64,000 nt of DNA, taken from Chryseobacterium nakagawai (GTDB lineage: Bacteria > Bacteroidota > Bacteroidia > Flavobacteriales > Weeksellaceae). The stretch is taken from contig NZ_LR134386.1 in assembly GCF_900637665.1 (NCBI RefSeq), positions 1,604,501 to 1,668,500 of the forward strand, written 5' to 3'. Made by a program: the position numbers and the translations under genes. The notes under the pieces were generated by a model that searched no databases, was not told the origin of the DNA, and worked only from the letters and a program-made list of their open reading frames with translations. Shown piece by piece: positions 24,191-31,468 of the stretch; positions within the stretch are counted from its first letter, which is position 1; each line of letters opens with the position of its first letter.

Positions 24191-26191
24191 TTACGCTTGC
24201 TGTATCAAATGCTGTAAGTTCGGGTCATTTTTGATGCGCTCCATTTCACTTACAACAATATTAAGGATGTCTGATTTTATCTGTTTGTAATTGCTTTCGA
24301 TTTCCTGCTTCATTTTATCCTCGCCCTGCTCATTTACAAAAGAAAGGATTTGCGGTATTTGCTGATAGGCTTTGGTTTCGGCAGCTACCTTTTCATTATC
24401 CACCACAATTTCGGCGTGAAATATTTTTTGCTCAATGCGTTCATCGAAGTTATCCGATACAGAACCGACAAACATACCCTGTGTAAGCGTTGAAATTTTT
24501 GATGCAGGAATAAGGCTGTCTAACTGTGTGGAGATAGAGGTTGATTTATCGTTGCGGTTAATGGTCATACTCTGGCGTTTCTGCAATACTTTTCCGAAGC
24601 GTTCCGAAAGACTTTTTGCCGTTTCTCCAACCACCTGACCACTGAATATATTACCGACGGTGTTCTGTATTACCTTGCTTTCTTTGTCGCCGTAATCCCT
24701 CGTTAATTGCGAGAAATCCTGAAAGCCCAAACATACCGCTACCTTGTTACTTCTCGCCGTTGCAATGAGGTTATCCAGTCCCCTGAAATAAATTGTGGGC
24801 AACTCATCTATGATAACGGAACTCTTTAATTGTCCTTTTTTATTAATCAGTTTTACAATCCTCGAATTGTATAAACCCAAAGCTGCGGAATAAATATTTT
24901 GACGGTCGGGATTATTACCCACGCACAAAATTTTCGGCTCTTTCGGATTATTGATGTCAAGCGTAAAATCATCGCCTGTCATTACCCAGTATAGTTGCGG
25001 GCTAATCATTCTTGACAATGGAATTTTTGCTGATGCTATCTGACCTTGTAACTGGTCTTGTGCGCCACCTTGCCACGCATCCATAAAAGGTGATAGGTAG
25101 TTTTCCAAATCAGGATATGAGGTTAAAATTGTGAACACGTCTGAATACTTTTTATTCAGCAATTCAATAGCGTGAGGGAACGTACAATACTTGCCATCCT
25201 CATAGATTTTCAGATACCAAATAATGGCAGCCAAAAGAATAATTGGGCTTTCCACGAAAAAATCCCCTTGCTTCTGTATCCACGACCTGTTGAGGTTTAG
25301 CATTATGGTATAAGCTGCTTCGTAAGCATCTGAAATGTCCGTCATAAAGTCAGGATTGAGTGGATTGCAACGGTGGCTCTTGCGTGGGTCGTCGAAATTT
25401 ATCACGTAAAATTTAGGCTGAACTTTGTACTTATCCCTGTGCTTCAGTAAATGATTGTAGGCAATGGTGGAAAGGTCGTCAAACTTGAAATCGTAGATGT
25501 ACATACTAAAGCCTTTCTCTATCTGCTGCTTGATGTAGTTATTTACGATGGCATAAGATTTACCGGAACCCGGAGTACCCAACACGATTGATGCCCTGAA
25601 AGGATTGACAATGTTTATCCAACCGTTGTTCCATTTGCCTTTGTAGTAAAATTTGGTGGGCAGATTGACGGAATACTCATTTTCCATCAGTTTGGTTTCC
25701 TGCTGAAAGCTCTCGTTCTCGTTATTGAAAACATCATCCATCAGGTTAGTACGGAGCAAACGGCTCATCCATACACCTGCCATCAGCAAGGCGATATAAC
25801 CTAATGAGATAGTAAGCATATACAGGAATGTGCCTGTTGCCGGAGATAGCTTTAGCAATGGAGTGTTCAGAAAGAACAGCACAAAACCCACGCCCAAAGC
25901 CACGTAAATTTTAGACCAGGTTATCTTCTCATTTTTTACGCCCTTTGTTCCTAAACAGCTTAAAGCCAGTAAGACCAAAGCAAATGCTTTGGTATAAAGG
26001 GTATGTGAAAACAAGCCCGCCGTCCGGTCGAAATTGCCTAATATCTTGTTGATTACTTCCAACGTCCAACCACGTTCTAAAAAGAAACCGTAGCAGAACC
26101 AATAAAGGTGCATCAGCACCAAAAGAATACTGACTGCCCGCATAAAAGCCATTATCTTGGCAAGCCCTCTTAAATCGTCTTCTCCCTGCAT
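24191..26191 (-). CDS. mobC: Type IV coupling protein MobC (VirD4/TraG class)
   Basis: 666 residues. N-terminal membrane region with an YWF-type start (LMHLYWFCYGFFLERGW, about 20-38) and three further hydrophobic helices to about 160. Walker A is LGTPGSGKSYAIV (about 200-212), Walker B is SSVIIDELPTIYF (about 453-465). It recruits the relaxase-DNA complex to the transfer channel at the inner membrane. In Bacteroides elements this coupling protein is called MobC. It is transcribed away from mobB across a 101-bp gap that holds one copy of the bipartite site (26254-26286). Confidence 0.93.
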   Translation of the reverse strand: MQGEDDLRGLAKIMAFMRAVSILLVLMHLYWFCYGFFLERGWTLEVINKILGNFDRTAGLFSHTLYTKAFALVLLALSCLGTKGVKNEKITWSKIYVALGVGFVLFFLNTPLLKLSPATGTFLYMLTISLGYIALLMAGVWMSRLLRTNLMDDVFNNENESFQQETKLMENEYSVNLPTKFYYKGKWNNGWINIVNPFRASIVLGTPGSGKSYAIVNNYIKQQIEKGFSMYIYDFKFDDLSTIAYNHLLKHRDKYKVQPKFYVINFDDPRKSHRCNPLNPDFMTDISDAYEAAYTIMLNLNRSWIQKQGDFFVESPIILLAAIIWYLKIYEDGKYCTFPHAIELLNKKYSDVFTILTSYPDLENYLSPFMDAWQGGAQDQLQGQIASAKIPLSRMISPQLYWVMTGDDFTLDINNPKEPKILCVGNNPDRQNIYSAALGLYNSRIVKLINKKGQLKSSVIIDELPTIYFRGLDNLIATARSNKVAVCLGFQDFSQLTRDYGDKESKVIQNTVGNIFSGQVVGETAKSLSERFGKVLQKRQSMTINRNDKSTSISTQLDSLIPASKISTLTQGMFVGSVSDNFDERIEQKIFHAEIVVDNEKVAAETKAYQQIPQILSFVNEQGEDKMKQEIESNYKQIKSDILNIVVSEMERIKNDPNLQHLIQQA

Positions 26192-26253
26192 TATTTTAAG
26201 TTTTAATGTTCGGGCGTGAATTTAAAGGCTCTATGCAGTGGCGATAAGAATGT

Positions 26254-26286
26254 GGCAGCCAGCGGCGTTCTGTGGCAGTGTTTGGC
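26254..26286 (-). promoter_or_regulatory. Bipartite ICE site, copy a (before mobC)
   Basis: Minus-strand reading: GCCAAACACTGCC (26286-26274), 7 bp, then a second half GCC-N5-CTGCC starting exactly 20 bp after the first. The site begins 95 bp before the mobC start codon. The same arrangement recurs at 28320, 30168, 34783 and 45617. Confidence 0.65.
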
Positions 26287-26292
26287 TAAATA

Positions 26293-27579
26293 TTACTTCT
26301 GACCTCTTTGGCGTTTGCGCTTCTTCTTCATCTTATTGGCAAAGTCCTGTTCTTCGTAATCGTCGCCCTGGACTTCAGGCAATAAGCCGCCCAGTGCTTC
26401 AATCAAACCGTCTTCGCGTTTGTCCGTAGTTAAGAAGTCGAACAAATGGTGTGGTTCTTCCGCAGGAAGATCCGCATCATTTGATGTGGATAGTTTAGGT
26501 TGTAAAACGGCAGGTTCCTTAATATCCGGTTTGATGTTATTGTTCCAATAATCATTAAAGGTATTGGCAGAAAGTTCCGTTGCTAAACGTGAACCGTTCC
26601 AAACTGCTTTGGAATTGTGGTCAATAAATGAGATACCATAAATACGCCCTGTATCGTTCCGGCGCACCACAACGTTAATACCCTGTTCCGCTAACTGCTT
26701 TTTAAATGCCTGTTCATCACTCGTGGTTTTCAGGGCAATGGTAACGGCAGATTTTAGGGTCTGTTTGGTCGGGCTGTCTTTCAAAGCCGTTTTGCATTTC
26801 GCAAAATGCAATTCCAAAGCCGGAAGCCCTGCGCTCTTTCCGAACAGCGAAGCCTTGAACGGATGCCCGGCTCTTTCGCCTTTTTCATTTAGCGGAATAT
26901 ATAGTAAGCCCTGCTTCATCTTTCCCTGCAATTCGCCCTCGATTTTCTCGGCGGTAATATTGAACAGGGAAAGCAGGGCATTGTATTCGCCCAAAGTTTG
27001 GTACTGGTAATAATTCGGCAGATGGCGAACGACCGAAGCGATTTGGCTCTTAACATCGCCTGCCCAATAATCTACCGGACGGAAAACCTTATCAGTTTGG
27101 TTGCGCTCCTTGTCTGTTGCGGGTATCAATCCGTGTTGTCTTTCCAGTTCACGGCATACATTCATAGACCGCATTTTCTCGAATTTATCCGAAATCTTTT
27201 TGCCCTGCTCGTCCACGCAAACCGATACAATGTGTATATGGCTACGGTCTATATCCGTGTGTTTGAAAACTACAAAAGGCTGTTCGCCGTAACCCATTTC
27301 ACGCATATATTGTTCTGCCATTTCCCTAAATTTGTCATCGCTTACCTTGTCGTTCGGGTCAGGATTGAGTGAAATATGCAACGTATGTTTCTCGGTATTG
27401 CGGTTGGCTATCAGGTAAGGCGCTAAAGACTGGGCTAATTGTGCCACGGAATAATGACCGCTTGCGGTTTCAATCATCTTATTGGCAAACAAAATCTGCC
27501 CGTTTTCATTCTCTACTTTAAGCTGATTGTATGCCAATGCCCCGTATAAATTTGCACTTCTTCCAATTTTTGCTATCAC
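26293..27579 (-). CDS. mobB: Relaxase MobB
   Basis: 428 residues. The N-terminal 250 form the relaxase domain: a candidate catalytic tyrosine near GALAYNQLKVE (about 13-23), HTLHISLNP (about 64-72), and the metal-binding histidine motif HTDIDRSHIHIVSV (about 107-120) of MobB-type (MOBP-related) relaxases. The C-terminus ends in a basic stretch KKKRKRQRGQK. It nicks oriT and leads the strand through the channel. It ends 7 bp into the start of mobA's downstream spacer, so mobA and mobB form one operon. Confidence 0.93.
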   Translation of the reverse strand: MIAKIGRSANLYGALAYNQLKVENENGQILFANKMIETASGHYSVAQLAQSLAPYLIANRNTEKHTLHISLNPDPNDKVSDDKFREMAEQYMREMGYGEQPFVVFKHTDIDRSHIHIVSVCVDEQGKKISDKFEKMRSMNVCRELERQHGLIPATDKERNQTDKVFRPVDYWAGDVKSQIASVVRHLPNYYQYQTLGEYNALLSLFNITAEKIEGELQGKMKQGLLYIPLNEKGERAGHPFKASLFGKSAGLPALELHFAKCKTALKDSPTKQTLKSAVTIALKTTSDEQAFKKQLAEQGINVVVRRNDTGRIYGISFIDHNSKAVWNGSRLATELSANTFNDYWNNNIKPDIKEPAVLQPKLSTSNDADLPAEEPHHLFDFLTTDKREDGLIEALGGLLPEVQGDDYEEQDFANKMKKKRKRQRGQK

Positions 27580-27586
27580 TTCTATA

Positions 27587-28021
27587 TTATTTTTTTAGGT
27601 ATTCTTCCTCAAATTTTTCGGTAATCTGAATGATTTTTTGACACAGCATTGCCATTTCAGCCGTCTGTTTTTCCAGTTTATACAGGAACGCTGCGGCTTT
27701 TTTCTCGGAAAAATTCTTGTACAGCAGCTTTACAATTTGGTTATAGTTTACACCGATAGAACGGAACTGGCTGTGAAATGAGGTCAACCTCATATAAAAA
27801 TCAACCGTTCCTTTGTCAATCTGAATGGTCTTTATTGTCTTGTCAAAGATGCAGGACGTTATAAAGTGCGCCTTTACCTGCATACCTGATTTATCAAAAA
27901 GGGCAAGAAAGCGGGCGTGTTCCTGTTCGTTAAAGGAAATCGTATAGCGGATTGTCGCCGGGTCTTCTTTTGGGCGACGTCCGGTCTTTTTCAATTGCTT
28001 TTTGTTGTTATCGTTCATCAC
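27587..28021 (-). CDS. mobA: Relaxosome accessory protein MobA
   Basis: 144 residues. Basic N-terminus (KKQLKKTGRRPKEDPATIR) followed by a ribbon-helix-helix-like segment (YTISFNEQEHARFLALF) and a helical C-terminus with RSIGVNYNQIVKLLYKNF, the signature of MobA/MobC-type mobilisation proteins of Bacteroidota. It should bind oriT and assist MobB. It is the first gene of the leftward mob operon, next to the candidate oriT. Confidence 0.88.
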   Translation of the reverse strand: MMNDNNKKQLKKTGRRPKEDPATIRYTISFNEQEHARFLALFDKSGMQVKAHFITSCIFDKTIKTIQIDKGTVDFYMRLTSFHSQFRSIGVNYNQIVKLLYKNFSEKKAAAFLYKLEKQTAEMAMLCQKIIQITEKFEEEYLKK

Positions 28022-28084
28022 TAATCCATTTTAAAATCCATACAAAACCCTGACTTCGGAAGGTGTTTTCTGCCCCCTGCAAAG

Positions 28085-28140
28085 GGCAAGTTGTTTTGAG
28101 CATCGGAAATCATTCCGAGATGCTCAAAACACAACTTGCC
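28085..28140. repeat. Long imperfect palindrome beside mobA
   Basis: A left arm of 24 nt (28085-28108) and a right arm of 28 nt (28113-28140) surround a 4-nt loop. They pair throughout except for two 2-nt bulges. The stem contains GGCAAGTTG and TTTTGAGCATC. It starts 64 bp before the mobA ATG. It could be the oriT hairpin recognised by MobA/MobB or a strong terminator for transcripts crossing the region. Confidence 0.65.
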
Positions 28141-28319
28141 GTGTTCCGGTGAACACAAAAATCCGCCCTGCGGGACGGATTGAATGTAACAGGGAAAAAC
28201 GGCTCGATGCCGTTGCTGTTACCTCTTGATTTGTCAGGTGATGTTTGCATAAATCCATTAATAAAAATCATTTTACAAAGTAAGCCCCTCTTTACGAAAG
28301 CATTGTACAGTGTGGCAGT

Positions 28320-28352
28320 GCCAAACACTGCCTCTGAACGCCAAACACTGCC
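28320..28352 (+). promoter_or_regulatory. Bipartite ICE site, copy b (before traA), two perfect halves
   Basis: GCCAAACACTGCC occurs at 28320-28332 and again, identical, at 28340-28352, 20 bp apart. The bases before it (GTGGCAGTG) add an inverted partial copy. It is the best-conserved copy of the site and lies about 450 bp upstream of traA and 300 bp from mobA. Confidence 0.7.
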
Positions 28353-28453
28353 ACCGCTATACAACCGAATGATTTTGATGAGTTCTTTGCCCCTGAATGT
28401 TGGCAGGCAGACAGCCCGTACTTCAGGACGAGCTGACGGCACACATTCAAGAT

Positions 28454-28733
28454 GGCAGGTTATCCTGCCTGCAAGATTGCAAGAAAGCAAGAGCGCAGGA
28501 ATGACGGAAAGCGTGACAGCCTGCTATCAGACAATCACGCCTGCGTGACGGATGGAATGATAGACGGAACGATTGCAAGAATGCAATCCCGCCTGATAAG
28601 ATGCCTGAATGAAAGCATTGCTGCTGTATTGCAAGAAAGCAGGCAATCAGCAATTCCCGCAGGCAAGCCTGATAGCTATCCTGCAAGAAAGACAGCACGA
28701 AATCTGGACTGCACGGGTGCAAGCCTGCAAGAC
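28454..28733. repeat. Cluster of TGCAAGA short repeats
   Basis: TGCAAGA occurs at 28470, 28478, 28574, 28630, 28682 and 28726, often within TGCAAGAA(A)GC. A small hairpin (GGCAGG/CCTGCC, 28454-28469) heads the cluster. Spacing is irregular (8, 96, 56, 52, 44 bp), so these are not classical iterons, but they are strongly over-represented between oriT-like hairpins and traA. Confidence 0.5.
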
Positions 28734-28770
28734 TGAAAACAGGAAGATGTAAACTTTAAATTTTAAAAAT

Positions 28771-29538
28771 ATGGACACAAAAAAGAAACCTCTGTTCGTT
28801 GCCTTTTCTTCTCAAAAAGGCGGTGTTGGCAAAAGCACGTTCACCACGCTTGTTGCAAGTACGATGCACTATCGGTTGGGCTACAACGTAGCCGTATTTG
28901 ATGCGGATTTTCCGCAGCACAGCCTGATGAAAATGAAAACCCGTGATTTGGCAATGGTAATGGAAAATGAGGCGTTGAAAAAACTGGCATATAAGCAGTT
29001 TACCACCATCAACAAAAAAGCCTATCCAATTATGCAGCACAAAGCGGATAGCGTACTCGATGCGGCGCACGAATTTGTAAACACTTCTCCCGTTCCGCTT
29101 GATGTGCTGTTCTTCGACCTGCCCGGAACCGTGAACACGCCCGGTATCCTGAAAGCACTGGCAGGTATGCACCACATTTTCACACCCATTACGGCAGACC
29201 GTGTGGTAATGGAAAGTACGCTCATCTTCACGCAGCTTTTACAGGACGTGATTATGAAAAAAGGCGAAACTTCCATACAAAGCATTAACCTATTTTGGAA
29301 CCAGGTGGACGGCAGGGAAAGCACACCCTTATATGACGTGTACAATCAGCTTATCGGGCAACTGGGATTAAGCCTGATGCAAAGCCAAATCAAGAACAGC
29401 ACCCGTTTTCGCAAGGAAAGCGAAGCAAACAGCAAAACGGTTTTCCGTTCTACGGTAATGCCTCCCGACGAGCGTTTGATGAAAGCCTGCCAGTTAGACC
29501 TGTTCATTAGCGAATTTTTAAACATCATTCAATTGTAG
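28771..29538 (+). CDS. traA: TraA, ParA-family ATPase
   Basis: 255 residues. Deviant Walker A motif SSQKGGVGKSTFTTL (about 13-27), Walker A' region AVFDADFPQHSL (about 46-57) and LFFDLPGTVNTPG (about 114-126), as in ParA/MinD ATPases. In Bacteroides conjugative transposons this is TraA, the first gene of the transfer operon, with an uncertain role in positioning or stabilising the element. It is followed at 4 bp by the DUF3408 gene. GC content is visibly higher than in the chromosomal part. Confidence 0.9.
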   Translation: MDTKKKPLFVAFSSQKGGVGKSTFTTLVASTMHYRLGYNVAVFDADFPQHSLMKMKTRDLAMVMENEALKKLAYKQFTTINKKAYPIMQHKADSVLDAAHEFVNTSPVPLDVLFFDLPGTVNTPGILKALAGMHHIFTPITADRVVMESTLIFTQLLQDVIMKKGETSIQSINLFWNQVDGRESTPLYDVYNQLIGQLGLSLMQSQIKNSTRFRKESEANSKTVFRSTVMPPDERLMKACQLDLFISEFLNIIQL

Positions 29539-29542
29539 TGCT

Positions 29543-29992
29543 ATGGAAAAAGACAATAAAAGAAAAGTCACGCCGGACATTAACGAGGAAATGATGATGA
29601 ACCTGATGGTGGACGGAGTTAAAAAGGACGGTTTGCAGCTACCGCCTGAACCTGCCGAAGAGCAGGTAAAAGAAGCGGTAAAAGACGAGGTGCAGCAGGA
29701 AGAATTATCACAAAGCAAACCCGCACAACGGGAAAGAAGCCGTACAAAGAAAAACCTTGACGGAAGCTACGGCGAACACTTTTTGAAAACCCACTCGATG
29801 ACAAAGCGGGGCGATAAAAGCATTTATATCCGGCAGGAATACCACGAACGGCTATCTCGTATTGTACAGGTAATCGGTAAAGATGCTATACCCCTGTATG
29901 CCTATCTCGATAACATACTTGAACATCATTTTGAAATGTTTGAAAAAGCCATTACCGATGATTTCAACGAAAAGTTTAAACCCATTTTTTAA
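29543..29992 (+). CDS. DUF3408 conjugal transfer protein
   Basis: 149 residues. N-terminal 70 are charged and probably disordered (PEPAEEQVKEAVKDEVQQEE). The C-terminal part is the DUF3408 domain with DKSIYIRQEYHERLSRIVQVIG and DNILEHHFEMFE, which looks like a ribbon-helix-helix or ParB-like partner. Position between traA and traD corresponds to traB/traC in CTnDOT-type operons; I leave the symbol open. It may act with the ParA-like TraA. Confidence 0.8.
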   Translation: MEKDNKRKVTPDINEEMMMNLMVDGVKKDGLQLPPEPAEEQVKEAVKDEVQQEELSQSKPAQRERSRTKKNLDGSYGEHFLKTHSMTKRGDKSIYIRQEYHERLSRIVQVIGKDAIPLYAYLDNILEHHFEMFEKAITDDFNEKFKPIF

Positions 29993-30003
29993 AGTACCTG
30001 ATT

Positions 30004-30639
30004 ATGGAAATAGTAATTGTGATATGCCTGCTAATCGTCATTGTCCTGCTTTTGCAGGATAAGATTGTTATTCATAAAAGGTCGGAGCAAAAGCCCACAC
30101 AGAAAAAAGTTAACCCGAACCTGCCCGATATTATGGGGCAGCCCAAGCCAGTAAGAAGCCTTTCAGTGCCAAACACTGCCAATGAAAGCCAAATAGCGGA
30201 ACCGGAGATAAACCCTGATAATTTAGACATTGAATATGACGAAAACGAAAACGTCAGCATTCAAATTCCGCAGGAAGAACTGGACGAAGTTTTCAGCAAT
30301 ATGCCTGATTTGGAGGAAGAGGAAGAAGAATGGAACAGGTACGGAATATCCGGTGGCGATAACGGTTTTGCCCAAGGGGTTACCTACGACGAACTAAGCT
30401 CCGTAGGGGCATTGCTCCAAAAAGAGAATTTGGAACAGGCTCAAAAGGAAGCAGCGGTAGCCATAGTTCAGAAATTACAGGGAACCGAATTATTCAGCCT
30501 ACTGGAAAATTCCATTGAGGGTGCTTCCCGAAAGATTGTCGAGCTTTTGGATAGCACACTTTCATCTGAAAGCGACGACGGTTCTTCCACCTTGCGGAAA
30601 AGTGATTTGGGTGATTTTGACATTGGGGAGTTTGTATAG
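30004..30639 (+). CDS. traD: TraD-type conjugal transfer protein
   Basis: 211 residues. One N-terminal membrane helix (EIVIVICLLIVIVLLLQD, 2-19), then an acidic, low-complexity middle (PDLEEEEEEWNRYG) and a C-terminal GVTYDELSSVGALLQ region typical of the TraD proteins of Bacteroidota elements. Function within the channel is unknown. A copy of the bipartite ICE site lies within the coding sequence (30168-30200). It is the last tra gene before the inserted defence cassette, and the operon resumes with traE 4.2 kb later. Confidence 0.75.
   Translation: MEIVIVICLLIVIVLLLQDKIVIHKRSEQKPTQKKVNPNLPDIMGQPKPVRSLSVPNTANESQIAEPEINPDNLDIEYDENENVSIQIPQEELDEVFSNMPDLEEEEEEWNRYGISGGDNGFAQGVTYDELSSVGALLQKENLEQAQKEAAVAIVQKLQGTELFSLLENSIEGASRKIVELLDSTLSSESDDGSSTLRKSDLGDFDIGEFV
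30168..30200 (+). promoter_or_regulatory. Bipartite ICE site, copy c (inside traD)
   Basis: GCCAAACACTGCC at 30168-30180, followed exactly 20 bp later by a weaker half, GCCAAATAGCGGA. It lies in the coding part for the linker VPNTANESQIAEP, which is low-complexity and could tolerate the site. It may be an internal control element or a chance survivor. Confidence 0.45.
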
Positions 30640-30655
30640 ACTTCCCTTTGTCTTT

Positions 30656-31468
30656 TTAAACTTCGTTTTCCGAGAACTCTTCAAAGACAGAATAATTTTT
30701 TATTCCTTTAGATTTATTCACTTTTCCCATAATTGTCCCATCAATCCGGCTTTTTAGATATGATGCTAAATCTTCAAAATGTCGAACATCAATATAATTC
30801 ATCCCTGATGCTTTATATCTTTTAGACAATGAAATAGTAAAAGCAGCCCAATTGAATTTTTCTCCCTTTTTGCTTAATTCAATTTGTTTCCAATCGCCAT
30901 ATCGCTTTTTTAAATAATCAATGTAGTTCTTCTTGGAAAGCTCTTTACCCAACGCTCCGTCCGGTAGTTCAATTTTTGTCTTTCCAGGCTTGGCTTTCTT
31001 TACAAACTTTGGAAAATACTTATGCAGTAACGCCTCTGATTGCTCAATATGCTTTGTTATGGTATCCCATCCCCAGTAATATAAATGAAAGGGTATTTTC
31101 TGTTCTCTTTTTATTTGATTTAGGTATTCCTGTATTTGAGCATCGTCACGAAACGTAGAAGCAAAAACAAATTTGTCAAAATCAATCGCTAAATCCCTTG
31201 CTTTTTCTAAATCGGTATTTATATCCTGAATTAGAATTTTCCTTATAGTTTCATCTTTTCTTCCAATACTTTTCAATTTGCACTGTATAACCGTTTTTGT
31301 TTTGGAAGAAAAGACATCAATACCTTTCTGATTTTGTCCTTTCACACCAAACGTCTGAAAATCTGTATTCTCATATGATGAGGTATTCTCTACAAAATTG
31401 AATAAATCACAAGTGAGTTCCTCAAATAACCTTTCATCTTTTAAAGGAGGTAATTGATAGTTCGCCAT
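30656..31468 (-). CDS. Mrr-like restriction endonuclease-fold protein
   Basis: 270 residues, last gene of the leftward cassette and immediately after the DUF2326 ATPase (no gap). The N-terminus has a PD-(D/E)xK-type nuclease pattern: Glu17 in LFEELTCDLF, FGVKGQNQKGIDVF with Asp51, and VIQCKLK with Gln62/Lys64. This GxD...QxK layout is typical of Mrr-like and Cap4-like DNA endonucleases. The remaining 200 residues (HLYYWGWDTITKHIEQSE and onward) are not recognised and may be a sensor or partner domain. I infer a DNA-cleaving effector of the defence cassette. Confidence 0.7.
   Translation of the reverse strand: MANYQLPPLKDERLFEELTCDLFNFVENTSSYENTDFQTFGVKGQNQKGIDVFSSKTKTVIQCKLKSIGRKDETIRKILIQDINTDLEKARDLAIDFDKFVFASTFRDDAQIQEYLNQIKREQKIPFHLYYWGWDTITKHIEQSEALLHKYFPKFVKKAKPGKTKIELPDGALGKELSKKNYIDYLKKRYGDWKQIELSKKGEKFNWAAFTISLSKRYKASGMNYIDVRHFEDLASYLKSRIDGTIMGKVNKSKGIKNYSVFEEFSENEV

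Larger units (their letters stand above)
28022..28770. other. Intergenic region between mobA and traA, candidate oriT
   Basis: A 749-bp region between the divergent mobA and traA genes with no convincing gene. It holds a chain of four hairpins (28085-28140, 28141-28156, 28161-28180, 28198-28214), two adjacent copies of the bipartite ICE site (28320-28352) and six TGCAAGA repeats (28470-28732). Divergence from the relaxase operon and dense secondary structure fit an origin of transfer plus promoters. The nick site cannot be named from sequence alone. Confidence 0.6.

Noticed and set aside
28454..28733. Iterons or a CRISPR-like array
   Set aside because: The repeat unit is only 7-11 bp and the spacing is irregular, and no cas or rep gene is near; no CRISPR array was seen anywhere in the window.
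28180..28736. Overlapping frames on both strands in the mobA-traA gap
   Set aside because: They are made of the repeats and hairpins, have odd composition (Cys/Arg/Ser-rich) and no domain; the region is better read as oriT and control DNA.
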